DNA from: Paractinoplanes bogorensis
GTDB taxonomy: Bacteria; Actinomycetota; Actinomycetes; Mycobacteriales; Micromonosporaceae
NCBI RefSeq assembly: GCF_018829635.1
Contig: NZ_JAHKKG010000001.1
Span: 62,001-126,000 of the forward strand
Length of the DNA stretch: 64,000 bases
Direction of reading: 5' to 3'
The first letter of the stretch is position 1, and every line of letters begins with the position of its first letter. Of the stretch, positions 9,621-18,234 are shown piece after piece. Position numbers and translations under genes: made by a program. Under the pieces are notes generated by a model that made no database searches, had not been told where the DNA came from, and was given only the letters and a program-made list of their open reading frames with translations.

Positions 9621-9660
9621 AAAGAGCGCGAGTTCCCCGTACGGGAAACTCGCGCTCTTT
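9621..9660. terminator. strong hairpin terminator after rho
   Basis: Two long arms AAAGAGCGCGAGTT at 9621-9634 and AACTCGCGCTCTTT at 9647-9660 are fully complementary, with C-rich and G-rich inner bases. The A-rich start and T-rich end make it able to work on both strands. It begins 12 bases after the rho stop. Confidence 0.9.
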
Positions 9661-9681
9661 GCTGTTTAAGGTGCAAAACGT

Positions 9682-9692
9682 CGCACAGTGCG
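9682..9692. promoter_or_regulatory. short palindrome upstream of the nitric oxide synthase
   Basis: CGCACAGTGCG is a perfect 11-base palindrome 69 bases before the nos ATG, within the only possible promoter region (9661-9760). It could be an operator; no regulator gene is adjacent and no known consensus is matched. Confidence 0.25.
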
Positions 9693-9760
9693 TGTGTCCG
9701 ATACCGGTCAGGGTCGTGCGAACCTCCCATCTCACGGGGCAAACGGTGGGGAGGTGCTCG

Positions 9761-10927
9761 ATGAACGTGCCCGGTTACCGGGACCACCCGGTCGAAGCCT
9801 GGGACCCGGCGGCGCCCGCGGACCCCGGTGAGGCGGAGGACTTTCTCCGGCAGTGCTACACCGAGAACGAGCGGCTCGGTCCGGTCGAGCCCCGGCTGGC
9901 CATCGTGCGGGCCCAGATCGCCGCCACCGGCAGTTACGTGCACACCACCGAGGAGCTCGCCTACGGCGCGAAACTGGCCTGGCGCAACGCGAGCCGGTGC
10001 ATCGGCCGCCTCTACTGGCGCAGTCTGGTCGTGCTCGACCGGCGCCGGGCGCGGACCGCCGACGAGATCTTCTCGCTGCTGGTGAACCATCTGCAGACCG
10101 CCGGCACCGGTTCGCTCCGGCCGGTGATCAGCGTCTTCGCGGCCGCGCAGCCGGGCCAGCCCTACGCCAGGGTGTGGAACGAGCAGCTGATCCGTTACGC
10201 CGGCTATCGCGGGGGCGACGGCTGCCCGGTCGGCGACGCGCGGCAGGAGGAGTTCACCGCGGCCATGCGCGGGTTCGGGTGGCGCGGCAAGGGTGACCAG
10301 TTCGACGTGCTGCCGCTGGCGATCGAAACCCCGTCCGAGGGCGTACGCCTCTACGAGCTGCCCGAGCGAGCCATCCGTGAGGTCCCGTTGACCCATCCCG
10401 AGTACGGCTGGTTCGCCGAGCTCGGACTGCGCTGGCACGCCGTACCGGCCATCTCGAACATGCGGCTGACGATCGGCGGGGTGCACTATCCGCTCGCCCC
10501 GTTCAACGGCTGGTATCTCGGCACCGAGATCGGGGCGCGCAACCTGGCCGACCACGACCGCTACGACATGCTGCCGGTGGTCGCGGCCCGGATGGGGCTC
10601 GACACCAGCCGGGAGTCGACCCTGTGGCGCGACCGGGCGCTGCTCGAGCTCAACCGGGCCGTGCTGCACTCGTTCGAGCGGGCCGGGGTGAAGATGAGCG
10701 ACCACCACACCGAGTCGCAGCGGTTCCTCAAGCACATCGCCAACGAGGAGCGGGCCGGTCGTCGCGTGCCCGCCGACTGGAGCTGGATCGTGCCGCCGAT
10801 GTCGGGCGGGATCACCCCGGTCTTCCACCGCTACTACGACGAGATGGATCTGCGGCCGGCGTTCTATCTGGACGACGAGGCGGCCGCGCTGGCCCGGGAC
10901 GGATGCCCGGTCAGGCGAACTCGTTGA
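9761..10927 (+). CDS. nos: bacterial nitric oxide synthase, oxygenase domain only
   Basis: A 388-aa haem thiolate enzyme that oxidises arginine to citrulline and NO. The haem ligand is Cys80 in WRNASRCIGRLYW, and the arginine-binding Glu256 lies in GWYLGTEIGARNL; the pterin-side HRYYDEMDLRPAF is near the C terminus. Length fits bacterial NOS, which lack the fused flavin reductase, so general cellular reductases must supply electrons. ATG at 9761 follows GGGGAGG. It stands alone between rho and rpmE, not beside a nitro-compound pathway like that of txtD, so a stress-protection or signalling role is more likely; this is inference. The 3' end overlaps the convergent ligase gene by 17 bases. Confidence 0.95.
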   Translation: MNVPGYRDHPVEAWDPAAPADPGEAEDFLRQCYTENERLGPVEPRLAIVRAQIAATGSYVHTTEELAYGAKLAWRNASRCIGRLYWRSLVVLDRRRARTADEIFSLLVNHLQTAGTGSLRPVISVFAAAQPGQPYARVWNEQLIRYAGYRGGDGCPVGDARQEEFTAAMRGFGWRGKGDQFDVLPLAIETPSEGVRLYELPERAIREVPLTHPEYGWFAELGLRWHAVPAISNMRLTIGGVHYPLAPFNGWYLGTEIGARNLADHDRYDMLPVVAARMGLDTSRESTLWRDRALLELNRAVLHSFERAGVKMSDHHTESQRFLKHIANEERAGRRVPADWSWIVPPMSGGITPVFHRYYDEMDLRPAFYLDDEAAALARDGCPVRRTR

Positions 10928-11540
10928 CGGCGAAGTCGCTTTTCAGACCCGGTTCCCGTACGGCCGCAGCCCGCTTCCACGTCAGCACCTTGACGGCGAA
11001 CTCGTCGGCCGGGATTCGTCCGGCCGCCCGCACGACGAAGCCCTCGGACCGCGCCGGATCGCACCGCTGGGACCAGGCGGCCCGCGCCTCGGACAGGCTC
11101 CCGCCGCGGTAGAGCACCGGCACCACCGGCAGCTCCAGACGTTGCGCCCAGTCGACCGTGTCGTCCCAGCCCAGCAGGGTGTCGGTCTCGTCCCAGATGC
11201 CGAACACGATGAACACGCCCGGCAGGTCGGAGTAGGCGATCCCGCGCCGGGCCCACATCGACTCGCCGCAGACCCGCCAGTCGTCCGGGATCCGGTACGC
11301 CGTCATGGCCCACAACGCCTTGGCCGGGCGGTCCCAGGGTTCGGTCTCGGCCCCGGGTTCCGGCCCGTACATGGCGTCGCGGGTGAAGGTCAGATTTCCG
11401 CCGTCGAGCTTCTCGGTCACCACGAGCTCGCCGTCGAGCCAGGTCAGGTCGGGCTGCACCGGATCGTCGCCGGTCACGCCGGGCGAGTCGGGCAGGTGGG
11501 AGGTGCGCGGATATTGACGACCAAAACGGGAGGAAGGCAT
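10911..11540 (-). CDS. RNA ligase-like nucleotidyltransferase
   Basis: A 209-aa protein of the T4 Rnl2-type RNA ligase family (PF09414-like). Motif I is EKLDGGNL with the nucleotidyl-acceptor Lys44; motif IIIa-like FIVFGIWDE, motif IV SEGFVVR and motif V FAVKV follow in order, so the adenylyltransferase core looks intact. There is no added kinase, phosphatase or OB domain. ATG at 11540 has AGG nine bases upstream; the frame stays open to 11609 but that extension has no family features. The likely activity is sealing nicked RNA, though the natural substrate is unknown. It overlaps nos tail to tail and is divergent from rpmE. Confidence 0.8.
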   Translation of the reverse strand: MPSSRFGRQYPRTSHLPDSPGVTGDDPVQPDLTWLDGELVVTEKLDGGNLTFTRDAMYGPEPGAETEPWDRPAKALWAMTAYRIPDDWRVCGESMWARRGIAYSDLPGVFIVFGIWDETDTLLGWDDTVDWAQRLELPVVPVLYRGGSLSEARAAWSQRCDPARSEGFVVRAAGRIPADEFAVKVLTWKRAAAVREPGLKSDFAVNEFA

Positions 11541-11703
11541 CGGGAATACCTCGCTGGGGGCGTACGTTGATGCGCAGGTCACGCCGATTTCGCGGCAGAG
11601 CGGCGGCATGGCAGACTAGTACATCGGCCAGCAAAGGTTCCGGTTCCCGTCCAGGTGAAATGGGCGACCCGGCGACCAGTTCACCGAGAGGGACCGAGAA
11701 ACC

Positions 11704-11928
11704 ATGAAGAACGGCATCCACCCGGAGTACACCTCGACCGAGGTCATCTGCTCCTGCGGCAGCACCTTCACCACCCGCAGCACCGCCAAGGGCGGCGAGA
11801 TCCGCGTCGAGACCTGCAGCGCCTGCCACCCGTTCTACACCGGCAAGCAGCGCGTCCTCGACACCGCGGGCCGGGTCGCGAAGTTCCAGGCCAAGTACGC
11901 CAAGGTCAACGCCGCGAAGAAGAAGTAA
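11704..11928 (+). CDS. rpmE: 50S ribosomal protein L31, zinc-binding form
   Basis: A 74-aa large-subunit protein. Both cysteine pairs are present (CSCG near residue 16 and [13 protein letters not shown] near 37-48), so this is the zinc-containing C+ form, not the zinc-free paralogue induced on zinc starvation. The basic C terminus AKVNAAKKK is typical. ATG at 11704 has GAGAGGGACCGAG upstream. It keeps its usual place before prfA but is separated from rho by the nos/ligase insertion. Confidence 0.97.
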   Translation: MKNGIHPEYTSTEVICSCGSTFTTRSTAKGGEIRVETCSACHPFYTGKQRVLDTAGRVAKFQAKYAKVNAAKKK

Positions 11929-11937
11929 CTGCTTCCA

Positions 11938-11973
11938 CGGCGCCCGTCCCCGGTCTTCCGGGGCCGGGCGCCG
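11938..11973 (+). terminator. hairpin after rpmE
   Basis: CGGCGCCCG (11938-11946) pairs with CGGGCGCCG (11965-11973), with an inner CCCCGG/CCGGGG extension, giving a long GC stem ten bases after the rpmE stop. It has only a weak T-rich tail, as is common in actinobacteria. Confidence 0.8.
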
Positions 11974-12024
11974 TTCGCGTGTCGGGGACAATGCCAGTCG
12001 GGGACAACGCCAGAGGGAGAGACC

Positions 12025-13116
12025 GTGAGTACGGATCGGCTGACCACCCTTCTCGAGGAGTACGCCGAGCTCGAGAAGCGGATGGAGGACCCCTCCATCC
12101 ACTCGGACCAGGCGCTCGTGCGCCGGGTCGGCCGACGCTTCGCCGAGCTGGCCCCGATCTATGCCGCCAACGCCGAGCTCGAGGCGGCCCGGGCCGACCT
12201 GGCCGCGGCCAAGGAGCTCGCGGCCGAAGACCCGGCGTTCGCCTCCGAGGTCGAGTCGGTCGCGGCCGCGCTCCCGCCGCTCGAGGAGAAGCTCGGCGAG
12301 ATGCTGATCCCGCGCGACCCGAGCGACGCCAAAGACGTGATCATCGAGATCAAGGCGGGCGAGGGCGGCCAGGAGTCGGCCCTGTTCGCCGGCGATCTGC
12401 TGCGCATGTACACGCGCTACGCCGAGCGCCACGGCTGGATCGTCGAGGTGATCGACTCGCAGGAGTCGGACCTGGGCGGTGTCAAGGACATCTCGGTCGG
12501 CGTACGCACCAAGGGCGTGCCCGAGGGTGGCCACGGCGTCTGGTCCCGCATGAAGTGGGAGGGCGGCGTGCACCGGGTGCAGCGCGTGCCGGTCACCGAG
12601 TCGCAGGGCCGCATCCACACGTCGGCCGCGGGCGTGCTGGTGCTGCCCGAGGCCGAAGAGGTCGACATCGAGATCGTGCCGAGCGACCTGCGGATCGATG
12701 TGTTCCGCTCGTCCGGGCCGGGTGGCCAGTCGGTCAACACCACCGACTCCGCCGTACGGATCACCCACATCCCCACCGGCACGGTGGTGAGCTGCCAGAA
12801 CGAGAAGAGCCAGCTGCAGAACAAGGAGTCGGCGCTGCGCATCCTGCGGTCCCGGCTGCTGGCCATCGCGCAGGAGGAGGCGGCCGCGGCGGCGTCCGAC
12901 TCGCGCAAGGCCCAGGTGCGGACGGTCGACCGGTCCGAGCGGATCCGGACGTACAACTTCCCGCAGAACCGGATCACCGACCACCGGATCGGCTACACCG
13001 CCTACAACCTCGACCTGGTGCTCGGCGGCGAGCTCGACGCCGTGCTCGACGCGCTGGGCGAGGCCGACCGCGCGGCCCGGCTGGCCGGCGACACCGAGAT
13101 CGGCCGCCGGGGCTGA
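12025..13116 (+). CDS. prfA: peptide chain release factor 1
   Basis: Releases nascent protein at UAA and UAG codons. The 363-aa protein has the catalytic GGQ at residues 233-235 ([19 protein letters not shown]) and the codon-recognition tripeptide PVT in [17 protein letters not shown], which marks it as RF1 and not RF2. GTG at 12025 follows AGGGAGAG. Its glutamine methyltransferase gene prmC lies 3 kb downstream; normally the two are neighbours, and here a minus-strand GGDEF/propeller pair has come between. Confidence 0.97.
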   Translation: MSTDRLTTLLEEYAELEKRMEDPSIHSDQALVRRVGRRFAELAPIYAANAELEAARADLAAAKELAAEDPAFASEVESVAAALPPLEEKLGEMLIPRDPSDAKDVIIEIKAGEGGQESALFAGDLLRMYTRYAERHGWIVEVIDSQESDLGGVKDISVGVRTKGVPEGGHGVWSRMKWEGGVHRVQRVPVTESQGRIHTSAAGVLVLPEAEEVDIEIVPSDLRIDVFRSSGPGGQSVNTTDSAVRITHIPTGTVVSCQNEKSQLQNKESALRILRSRLLAIAQEEAAAAASDSRKAQVRTVDRSERIRTYNFPQNRITDHRIGYTAYNLDLVLGGELDAVLDALGEADRAARLAGDTEIGRRG

Positions 13117-13138
13117 GCCGTGCCGCGCGAAGCGCAGT

Positions 13139-14491
13139 TCAGTTGACCGCCAGCACCTGGAAGCGGCCGGTGCTGTGGCAGGCCAGGTAGCCCGGGACGG
13201 TCTGGCAGGCGCCGTCCGGAATCCGGTCGACGGCACCGAGGACGCGCTGCCGGCCGGTCTCGAGGTCCCAGCGGACCACCGCCGTACGGTCCGGCGGCGA
13301 GACCGTCGTCCGTAGCAGCAGCATCGAGCTCTCCTTGAGGTCGCCCCAGGTCAGGGTGCCGTTGAGCGGCTCGCCGACCGGGGTGCCGGTGGCGACGTCG
13401 ACCAGCTGGTTGGGGCCGTCGGGGCGGCCCAGCGAGTCACCGATCATCAGCCGGTCGGCGCTGACCATCGAGGCGTTGGACGCGCCGTCCAGCGTCCAGC
13501 GTCGTGCGCCGGTGACCGGGTCGTAGACCTCCAGACCGGTGCTGTTGCTGACGCAGAGCGTGGCGCCGCAGGGGAAGGCGAAGCCGTTGAAGCCCGATCC
13601 GTCCATCTTCCAGAGCTCGGTCATCGTGTCGAGCCGGTAGACGCTCATGTCGAGCTTCTCGCGGCGGGTGCGGTTGACCACCAGCAGCTCGCCGGTGCCG
13701 GTCAGATCGTTGTAGTAGCCCTCGGTGGGGTTGCCCTGGGACCACGGCACCGTGGCCGAGGTGATCAGCTTCCCGGAGGCGTACGAGAAAATCTTGATCG
13801 CCCCGGTGGCGGTGGCGGTGACGATCCGCTCGGGGTGAACGGTCGGCAGGACGGTCTGGTTCTTGACGCCGGGAGTTTCCCGGGTCCAGATCGTGCTGCG
13901 ATCGCTCAGCCGGACCAGCCGCATGCGGGCGAGATCGGCCCGGTCGGTGTACTCGGTGAGCAGCACGGTGTCGTCGCCGATCGAGTAGGGCTCACCGGTC
14001 GCGCGCCACAGCTCGGCGCCGGTCGCCATCGAGATCGCGACCGTCCGCCGGTGGAACTCGGTCGAGTAGGACGACCCGTCGTCCGACGTCGACATCGTCA
14101 CCACGTGGGCCTCGGACGGCACGAGAATCACGCCGGCCGGATCGACGGCCTGCAGGTAGCCGATCGTGCCGTCGAAGGCGTGCTGCCAGATGACCGTGCC
14201 GGTGGCCAGGTCGTACGCGGTGACCGTGGCCCGGCCGTTCAGCGAGCGGTGCACGAAGAGCCGGTCGCGGCTCAGCGTCGTGCTCTGCGCGTCGTCAAGC
14301 TCGATGCTCCACAGCGGACGGACACCGTGCGGCTCGGGCGCCACCGCGGAACCGGCCAGGGTGGCCGCGCAGAGAACCGTGGCGAGGACGGCGCCGGCCT
14401 GACGGATGTGCCGCCGGGGCCACCGGAACGAACCGGTGTGCTCCGGCTCCTCGTCGGCGGGGGGCAGTTCGCCCAGCTCGATCGTGCTCAT
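13139..14491 (-). CDS. membrane-anchored PQQ-like beta-propeller protein
   Basis: A 450-aa protein with a short acidic cytoplasmic N terminus (ELPPADEEPEH), one TM segment at about 33-52 (GAVLATVLCAATLAGSAVA) and an extracytoplasmic propeller. Blade signatures of the PQQ repeat type recur: ATGTVIWQHAF, ATGAELWRATG, VTGARRWTLDG. Cofactor residues of true quinoprotein dehydrogenases are not evident, so it is more likely a scaffold or binding propeller. It starts 8 bases after the stop of the GGDEF gene on the same strand, so the two are probably co-transcribed. Function unknown. Confidence 0.8.
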   Translation of the reverse strand: MSTIELGELPPADEEPEHTGSFRWPRRHIRQAGAVLATVLCAATLAGSAVAPEPHGVRPLWSIELDDAQSTTLSRDRLFVHRSLNGRATVTAYDLATGTVIWQHAFDGTIGYLQAVDPAGVILVPSEAHVVTMSTSDDGSSYSTEFHRRTVAISMATGAELWRATGEPYSIGDDTVLLTEYTDRADLARMRLVRLSDRSTIWTRETPGVKNQTVLPTVHPERIVTATATGAIKIFSYASGKLITSATVPWSQGNPTEGYYNDLTGTGELLVVNRTRREKLDMSVYRLDTMTELWKMDGSGFNGFAFPCGATLCVSNSTGLEVYDPVTGARRWTLDGASNASMVSADRLMIGDSLGRPDGPNQLVDVATGTPVGEPLNGTLTWGDLKESSMLLLRTTVSPPDRTAVVRWDLETGRQRVLGAVDRIPDGACQTVPGYLACHSTGRFQVLAVN

Positions 14492-14499
14492 CGGCGCGA

Positions 14500-16023
14500 C
14501 TAGGTCATTTCGGAGAGCGGCCGGGTCGGCAACCGGCTCGCGGCCGCGGCGGCGAGCGCGGCGCTGAGTGTCCGCCCGTTGGTGCCCACCTCGGACCAGC
14601 CCGCGGCCAGGCTGATCGGCGTGCCCGGCACCAGGATCTGCCAGTTCTCGGCGTTGGTGGCGGCGGTGATCCGGCGCGACACCTCGGCCGCCTGGGCCGT
14701 GCCCGCGCCCGGCAGCACGACCACGAACTCGTCGCCGGCGAACCGGGCCACGAAGTCGCCCCGGCGCATCACCCGGTTCAGTACACCGGCTATCCGTTGC
14801 AGCACCAGATCGCCGCAGTGCCGGCCGTGCCGGGCGTTGACCTCGGTGAACCCGATCAGGTCGCAGACCCCGATCGCCGCCCGCTCGCCCCGGGCCAGCA
14901 TCTGCGCGACATAGCGTTCGAGCTGGCGGCGGTTGGGCAGCCCGGTCAGCGGGTCGGTCAGCGTCTCGTCGCCGTAGCGGCTGGGATCGCGCTGGGTCTC
15001 CTGGGCGTCGAGCCGGGCCGCGACCCCGTCGAGATAGCCGTCGCGCAGCCGGTCGATCCGCTGGGCGGCCAGGCGGAACGCGTGCCGGTCGGCGGCGTGC
15101 GCGGCCGCGTGGTCGCCCGCGGCGGCGTGACAGATGCTGCGCAACCGGGCCGGCTCGGCCGCACCGAGAATCTCGGCCGACACCGGCACCGAGTCCAGCA
15201 TGGACAGTGCCTGGGCGGGCCGACCGGCCGCCATGGCCAGGCAGACGTGGCCGAGATGCTGCAGGTCGCGGGTGCGCACGCTGTCGCCGCCGCCGGTCAG
15301 CCAGCTCGCCGCGTCGGCCTCGGTCTCTTCGCCCAGCGCGGCCCGGCGGGCCAGTGAGTAGCCGTAGGCGGCCCGGCTGCCGGGGCGCATCTGGTCGGCG
15401 CCGATCGCGACGTAGCGGGTCAGTTCGGCGTCGATGTCGCGCAGCACGCGCAGGCAGCCGTCGGTGTCGCCCTGGTGGTCGAGCGAGACCGCGTTACGCA
15501 ACCGGATGCCCGGGGCGGCGAAGATCTCGGAGGCCAGCCCGACGGCCGCGCCGACCTGGCGGGCCTGTTCGATCGCGGTCAGCGCGTGACCGTGGAAACC
15601 GAGATAGGAGTAGGCCATCGCGAGGTCGTGCCAGCCCCACGCCGTCTCGGAGTCGTTCTCGCGCACCGCGGCCAGGGCCCGGGACGCCTGCACCAGGTGG
15701 GTGACGCCACGGTCCAAATTGCGCTCGAGGTGGGCGCCGAGGGCCGCGAACGCGTGCATCTGGCCGCGCAGGTAGGCGTCGGGGATCTCGCGGACGGCGT
15801 TTTCGGCCAGCGTCATCGCGGTGGCCAGCTCGGCTATCCGGCCCAGGTTGATCAGCGCACCGAAGCGCTGGACCAACGCGTAGGCGCGGGTGGTCGGATC
15901 GGCGGCCACGGCGAGCACCGCGTCGAGGATCGGCAACGCCTCGGCCGAGCGGCCGTTCTGTTGCAGCCGACCGGCACGGCGCAGTTCCTCGACGTGTTCC
16001 GCGAGCTGGTCCAACCAACTCAC
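14500..16023 (-). CDS. TPR-containing diguanylate cyclase (AGDEF)
   Basis: A soluble 507-aa protein. Residues about 1-330 are Ala/Leu-rich helical repeats of the TPR type (for example RAYALVQRFGALINLGRIAE and DLAMAYSYLGFHGHALTA). The C-terminal 165 residues are a GGDEF domain starting TDPLTGLPNRRQLERYV, with the active-site motif RFAGDEFVVVLPG. The first Gly of the signature is Ala, a variant usually compatible with c-di-GMP synthesis; the upstream metal/substrate loop is CDLIGFTEVNARHGRHCGD. No EAL domain and no TM. GTG at 16023 with GGGAGG eight bases upstream decides the start. It is divergent from prmC. Confidence 0.85.
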   Translation of the reverse strand: MSWLDQLAEHVEELRRAGRLQQNGRSAEALPILDAVLAVAADPTTRAYALVQRFGALINLGRIAELATAMTLAENAVREIPDAYLRGQMHAFAALGAHLERNLDRGVTHLVQASRALAAVRENDSETAWGWHDLAMAYSYLGFHGHALTAIEQARQVGAAVGLASEIFAAPGIRLRNAVSLDHQGDTDGCLRVLRDIDAELTRYVAIGADQMRPGSRAAYGYSLARRAALGEETEADAASWLTGGGDSVRTRDLQHLGHVCLAMAAGRPAQALSMLDSVPVSAEILGAAEPARLRSICHAAAGDHAAAHAADRHAFRLAAQRIDRLRDGYLDGVAARLDAQETQRDPSRYGDETLTDPLTGLPNRRQLERYVAQMLARGERAAIGVCDLIGFTEVNARHGRHCGDLVLQRIAGVLNRVMRRGDFVARFAGDEFVVVLPGAGTAQAAEVSRRITAATNAENWQILVPGTPISLAAGWSEVGTNGRTLSAALAAAAASRLPTRPLSEMT

Positions 16024-16082
16024 CAGGCGCCTCCCACCGCTGTCGCGCGTCTGCGTACCGACCCGGCCGATCGGCGTCGCGC

Positions 16083-16973
16083 GTGACGTTTGAAGATTAT
16101 GCCGTGGATACGGACTCCGAAGACACCTCCCAGGCAACGGTACGGACACCCCTGAGCCGGGCGCTGGCAACGGCGGTCGCCGATCTCTCGGCGGCCGGGG
16201 TCGAATCGCCGCGGGTGGACGCCGAACTGCTGGCCGCGTACGTGCTGGGCATCCCACGTGGGCGGTTGCTCGTGGTGGACTCGTTGCGGGCCGGCGAGCT
16301 GAGTCGTTTCACCGGGCTCGTGGCCGAGCGCGCCCGGCGGATCCCGTTGCAGCACCTGCTCGGCACGGCGGCCTTCCGCTATCTCGAACTTCAGGTCGGC
16401 GACGGCGTCTTCGTCCCACGACCCGAGACGGAACTGCTCGCCGGCTGGGGCGTCGAGCACACCGCGCCCGGTGCGACGGTCGTCGATCTGTGCAGCGGCT
16501 CCGGCGCGATCGCGCTGTCGGTGGCCGACGAGGCCGCGCCGGGCCGGGTGATCGCGGTCGAGCGGTCGCCGGCCGCGCTGTCCTATCTGCGCCGCAATGC
16601 CGCTGCTTTTCCGGTGGTCGAGGTGGTCGAGGGCGACGTGACCGATCCGGGGCTGCTGGCCGGGCTCGAGGTCGACGTCCTGCTCTGCAATCCGCCCTAC
16701 GTGCCGGTCGGCACGCCGGTGCCGCCCGAGGTCAGCGAGCACGATCCGGACGAGGCGGTCTTCGGCGGCGACGACGGGCTCACCGTGATCCGGCCGGTCA
16801 TCGCGCTGGCCGCGGCGCTGCTCAGGACCGGTGGTGTGGTGGGTATCGAGCATGACGACGTACATGGGGAAGCCGTTCCGGAGTTGCTGCGGGCGGACGG
16901 GCGGTTCACCGAGGTGACCGCGCACGCCGACCTGACCGGACGCCCGCGATACGCGACGGCAAGGCGCACCTGA
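16083..16973 (+). CDS. prmC: peptide chain release factor N5-glutamine methyltransferase
   Basis: Methylates the Gln of the GGQ motif in release factors using SAM. The 296-aa protein has an N-terminal helical release-factor-binding domain, the FVPRPETELL segment, the SAM loop VVDLCSGSGAIALSVA and the catalytic NPPY motif (CNPPYVPVG, about residue 202). It begins with GTG at 16083; a second in-frame GTG at 16104 is possible because residues 1-20 are acidic and poorly conserved. It opens the run prmC, sua5-like, phosphatase, sua5, glyA, atp. Confidence 0.95.
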   Translation: MTFEDYAVDTDSEDTSQATVRTPLSRALATAVADLSAAGVESPRVDAELLAAYVLGIPRGRLLVVDSLRAGELSRFTGLVAERARRIPLQHLLGTAAFRYLELQVGDGVFVPRPETELLAGWGVEHTAPGATVVDLCSGSGAIALSVADEAAPGRVIAVERSPAALSYLRRNAAAFPVVEVVEGDVTDPGLLAGLEVDVLLCNPPYVPVGTPVPPEVSEHDPDEAVFGGDDGLTVIRPVIALAAALLRTGGVVGIEHDDVHGEAVPELLRADGRFTEVTAHADLTGRPRYATARRT

Positions 16974-17007
16974 TCGATATTCCGGATCGCATGGCAGACT
17001 GCACGGT

Positions 17008-17655
17008 GTGATGCTCTACGACTGCCGTACGACCGCGGACCGGGATCGCGGCATCGCCGCCGCGGTCGAGGCGGTCAAGAGCGGTGAGCTGGTCGTCATG
17101 CCGACCGACACGGTCTACGGCGTCGGGGCCGACGCGTTCACCCCGCACGCGATCACCTCGCTGCACCATGCGCGCAGCGTCACCAATCAGATTCCGCCGC
17201 CGGTGCTGGTCGGGTCCCGGCACACCCTCGACGGCCTGGTCTATTCGCTGCCCAAGGCGGCGCGTGAGCTGGCCGACGCCTTCTGGCCGGGTGCGCTGAC
17301 GCTCTATGTCGAGCACTCGCCGAGCCTGCAGTGGGATCTGGGCGACACCGGGGGCCGGGTGGCCGTCCGCATGCCGCTGCACCCGGTGGCGCTCGAGGTG
17401 CTGCGCGAGGTCGGCCCGATGGCGGTCACCACCGCCAACAAGGTCGGGCAGCCCGCGCCGCTGACCGCCGAGGCCGCCCGCGATCAGCTCGAATACGCGG
17501 TCCGCGTCTATCTCGAGGCCGGTGCGGCGCACGATCCGGCGCCCAGCACGATCATCGACGTGACCGGCGAGGTGCCGCAGGTGCTGCGGGCCGGGGCCAT
17601 CCCGTTCGAGAAACTGAAGGATGTCGTGCCGGACATCGTCGCGGCGGAGGCCTGA
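17008..17655 (+). CDS. YrdC-domain protein, divergent Sua5 paralogue
   Basis: A 215-aa single YrdC/TsaC domain, syntenic with the mycobacterial Sua5 that follows prmC. The fold core is clear (LVVMPTDTVYGVGADAF, FWPGALTLYVE, VAVRMPLHPVALEVL). The catalytic signature of L-threonylcarbamoyladenylate synthases, K-x-R followed later by S-x-N, is broken: where K-x-R is expected there is HHARSVTNQIPPPVLVG, and the S-x-N site reads TTANKVG. The second copy at 18231 has both motifs intact. So this copy may have lost or changed TC-AMP synthesis, while keeping the operon position of the original. Next to it, without a gap, is the phosphatase gene. Confidence 0.8.
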   Translation: MMLYDCRTTADRDRGIAAAVEAVKSGELVVMPTDTVYGVGADAFTPHAITSLHHARSVTNQIPPPVLVGSRHTLDGLVYSLPKAARELADAFWPGALTLYVEHSPSLQWDLGDTGGRVAVRMPLHPVALEVLREVGPMAVTTANKVGQPAPLTAEAARDQLEYAVRVYLEAGAAHDPAPSTIIDVTGEVPQVLRAGAIPFEKLKDVVPDIVAAEA

Positions 17656-18234
17656 GTGGCGCCCTTCACCGTCCTGCACGTGTGCATGGGAAACATCTGC
17701 CGGTCGCCGATGGCCGAGCGCCTGCTGGCCCGGGCCGTCCGCGACCGTGCGGGCGACTCCGGTGACCAGCTCGTCCGCAGTGTCAGCGCCGGCACGGGCG
17801 GGTGGCACGAGGGCGAGGAGATGAACCCGCCGGCGGCCCGCCAGGTGCGGGCCCGCGGCGGCTCCGACAAGGGCTTCGAGGCCCGCAAGCTGCGCGGCGA
17901 CTTCATCGACGAGGCCGATCTGGTGCTCACGGCGACCGCCGACCAGTACGACTACGTCATCGCGCTGCGTCCCGAGGCGGCCGCGCGCACGTTCGTCACC
18001 GGCGAGTTCGGCCGGCTGCTGGGTTCGCTCGACGCGGGCACGCTGCCCACCGGCGACGTCTACGCCCGGGGCGTGGCCATCGTCGAGGCGGTGCACCGGC
18101 TGCGGGGCGACAACCCGCCGCTGCCGGCCGACGACCTCGACGACCCGTGGGGCCGCGGCGACCAGACGTTCCAGCGCATCGGTGACGAGATCGAGGACAC
18201 CACGGTCCCGTTCGCCACCCTGCTCCTCCCGTGA
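17656..18234 (+). CDS. low-molecular-weight protein-tyrosine phosphatase family protein
   Basis: A 192-aa phosphatase with the C-x5-R active-site loop CMGNICRS at the N terminus (Cys10, Arg16) and a likely general-acid Asp in DDLDDPWG (about residues 157-164). In Bacillus the same neighbourhood (ywlC-ywlE-glyA) carries the arginine phosphatase YwlE, so protein-arginine phosphate is a possible substrate as well as phosphotyrosine; sequence alone does not decide. GTG at 17656 follows directly on the stop of the preceding gene, and its own stop overlaps the next start (GTGA), so these three genes are translationally coupled. Confidence 0.88.
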   Translation: MAPFTVLHVCMGNICRSPMAERLLARAVRDRAGDSGDQLVRSVSAGTGGWHEGEEMNPPAARQVRARGGSDKGFEARKLRGDFIDEADLVLTATADQYDYVIALRPEAAARTFVTGEFGRLLGSLDAGTLPTGDVYARGVAIVEAVHRLRGDNPPLPADDLDDPWGRGDQTFQRIGDEIEDTTVPFATLLLP

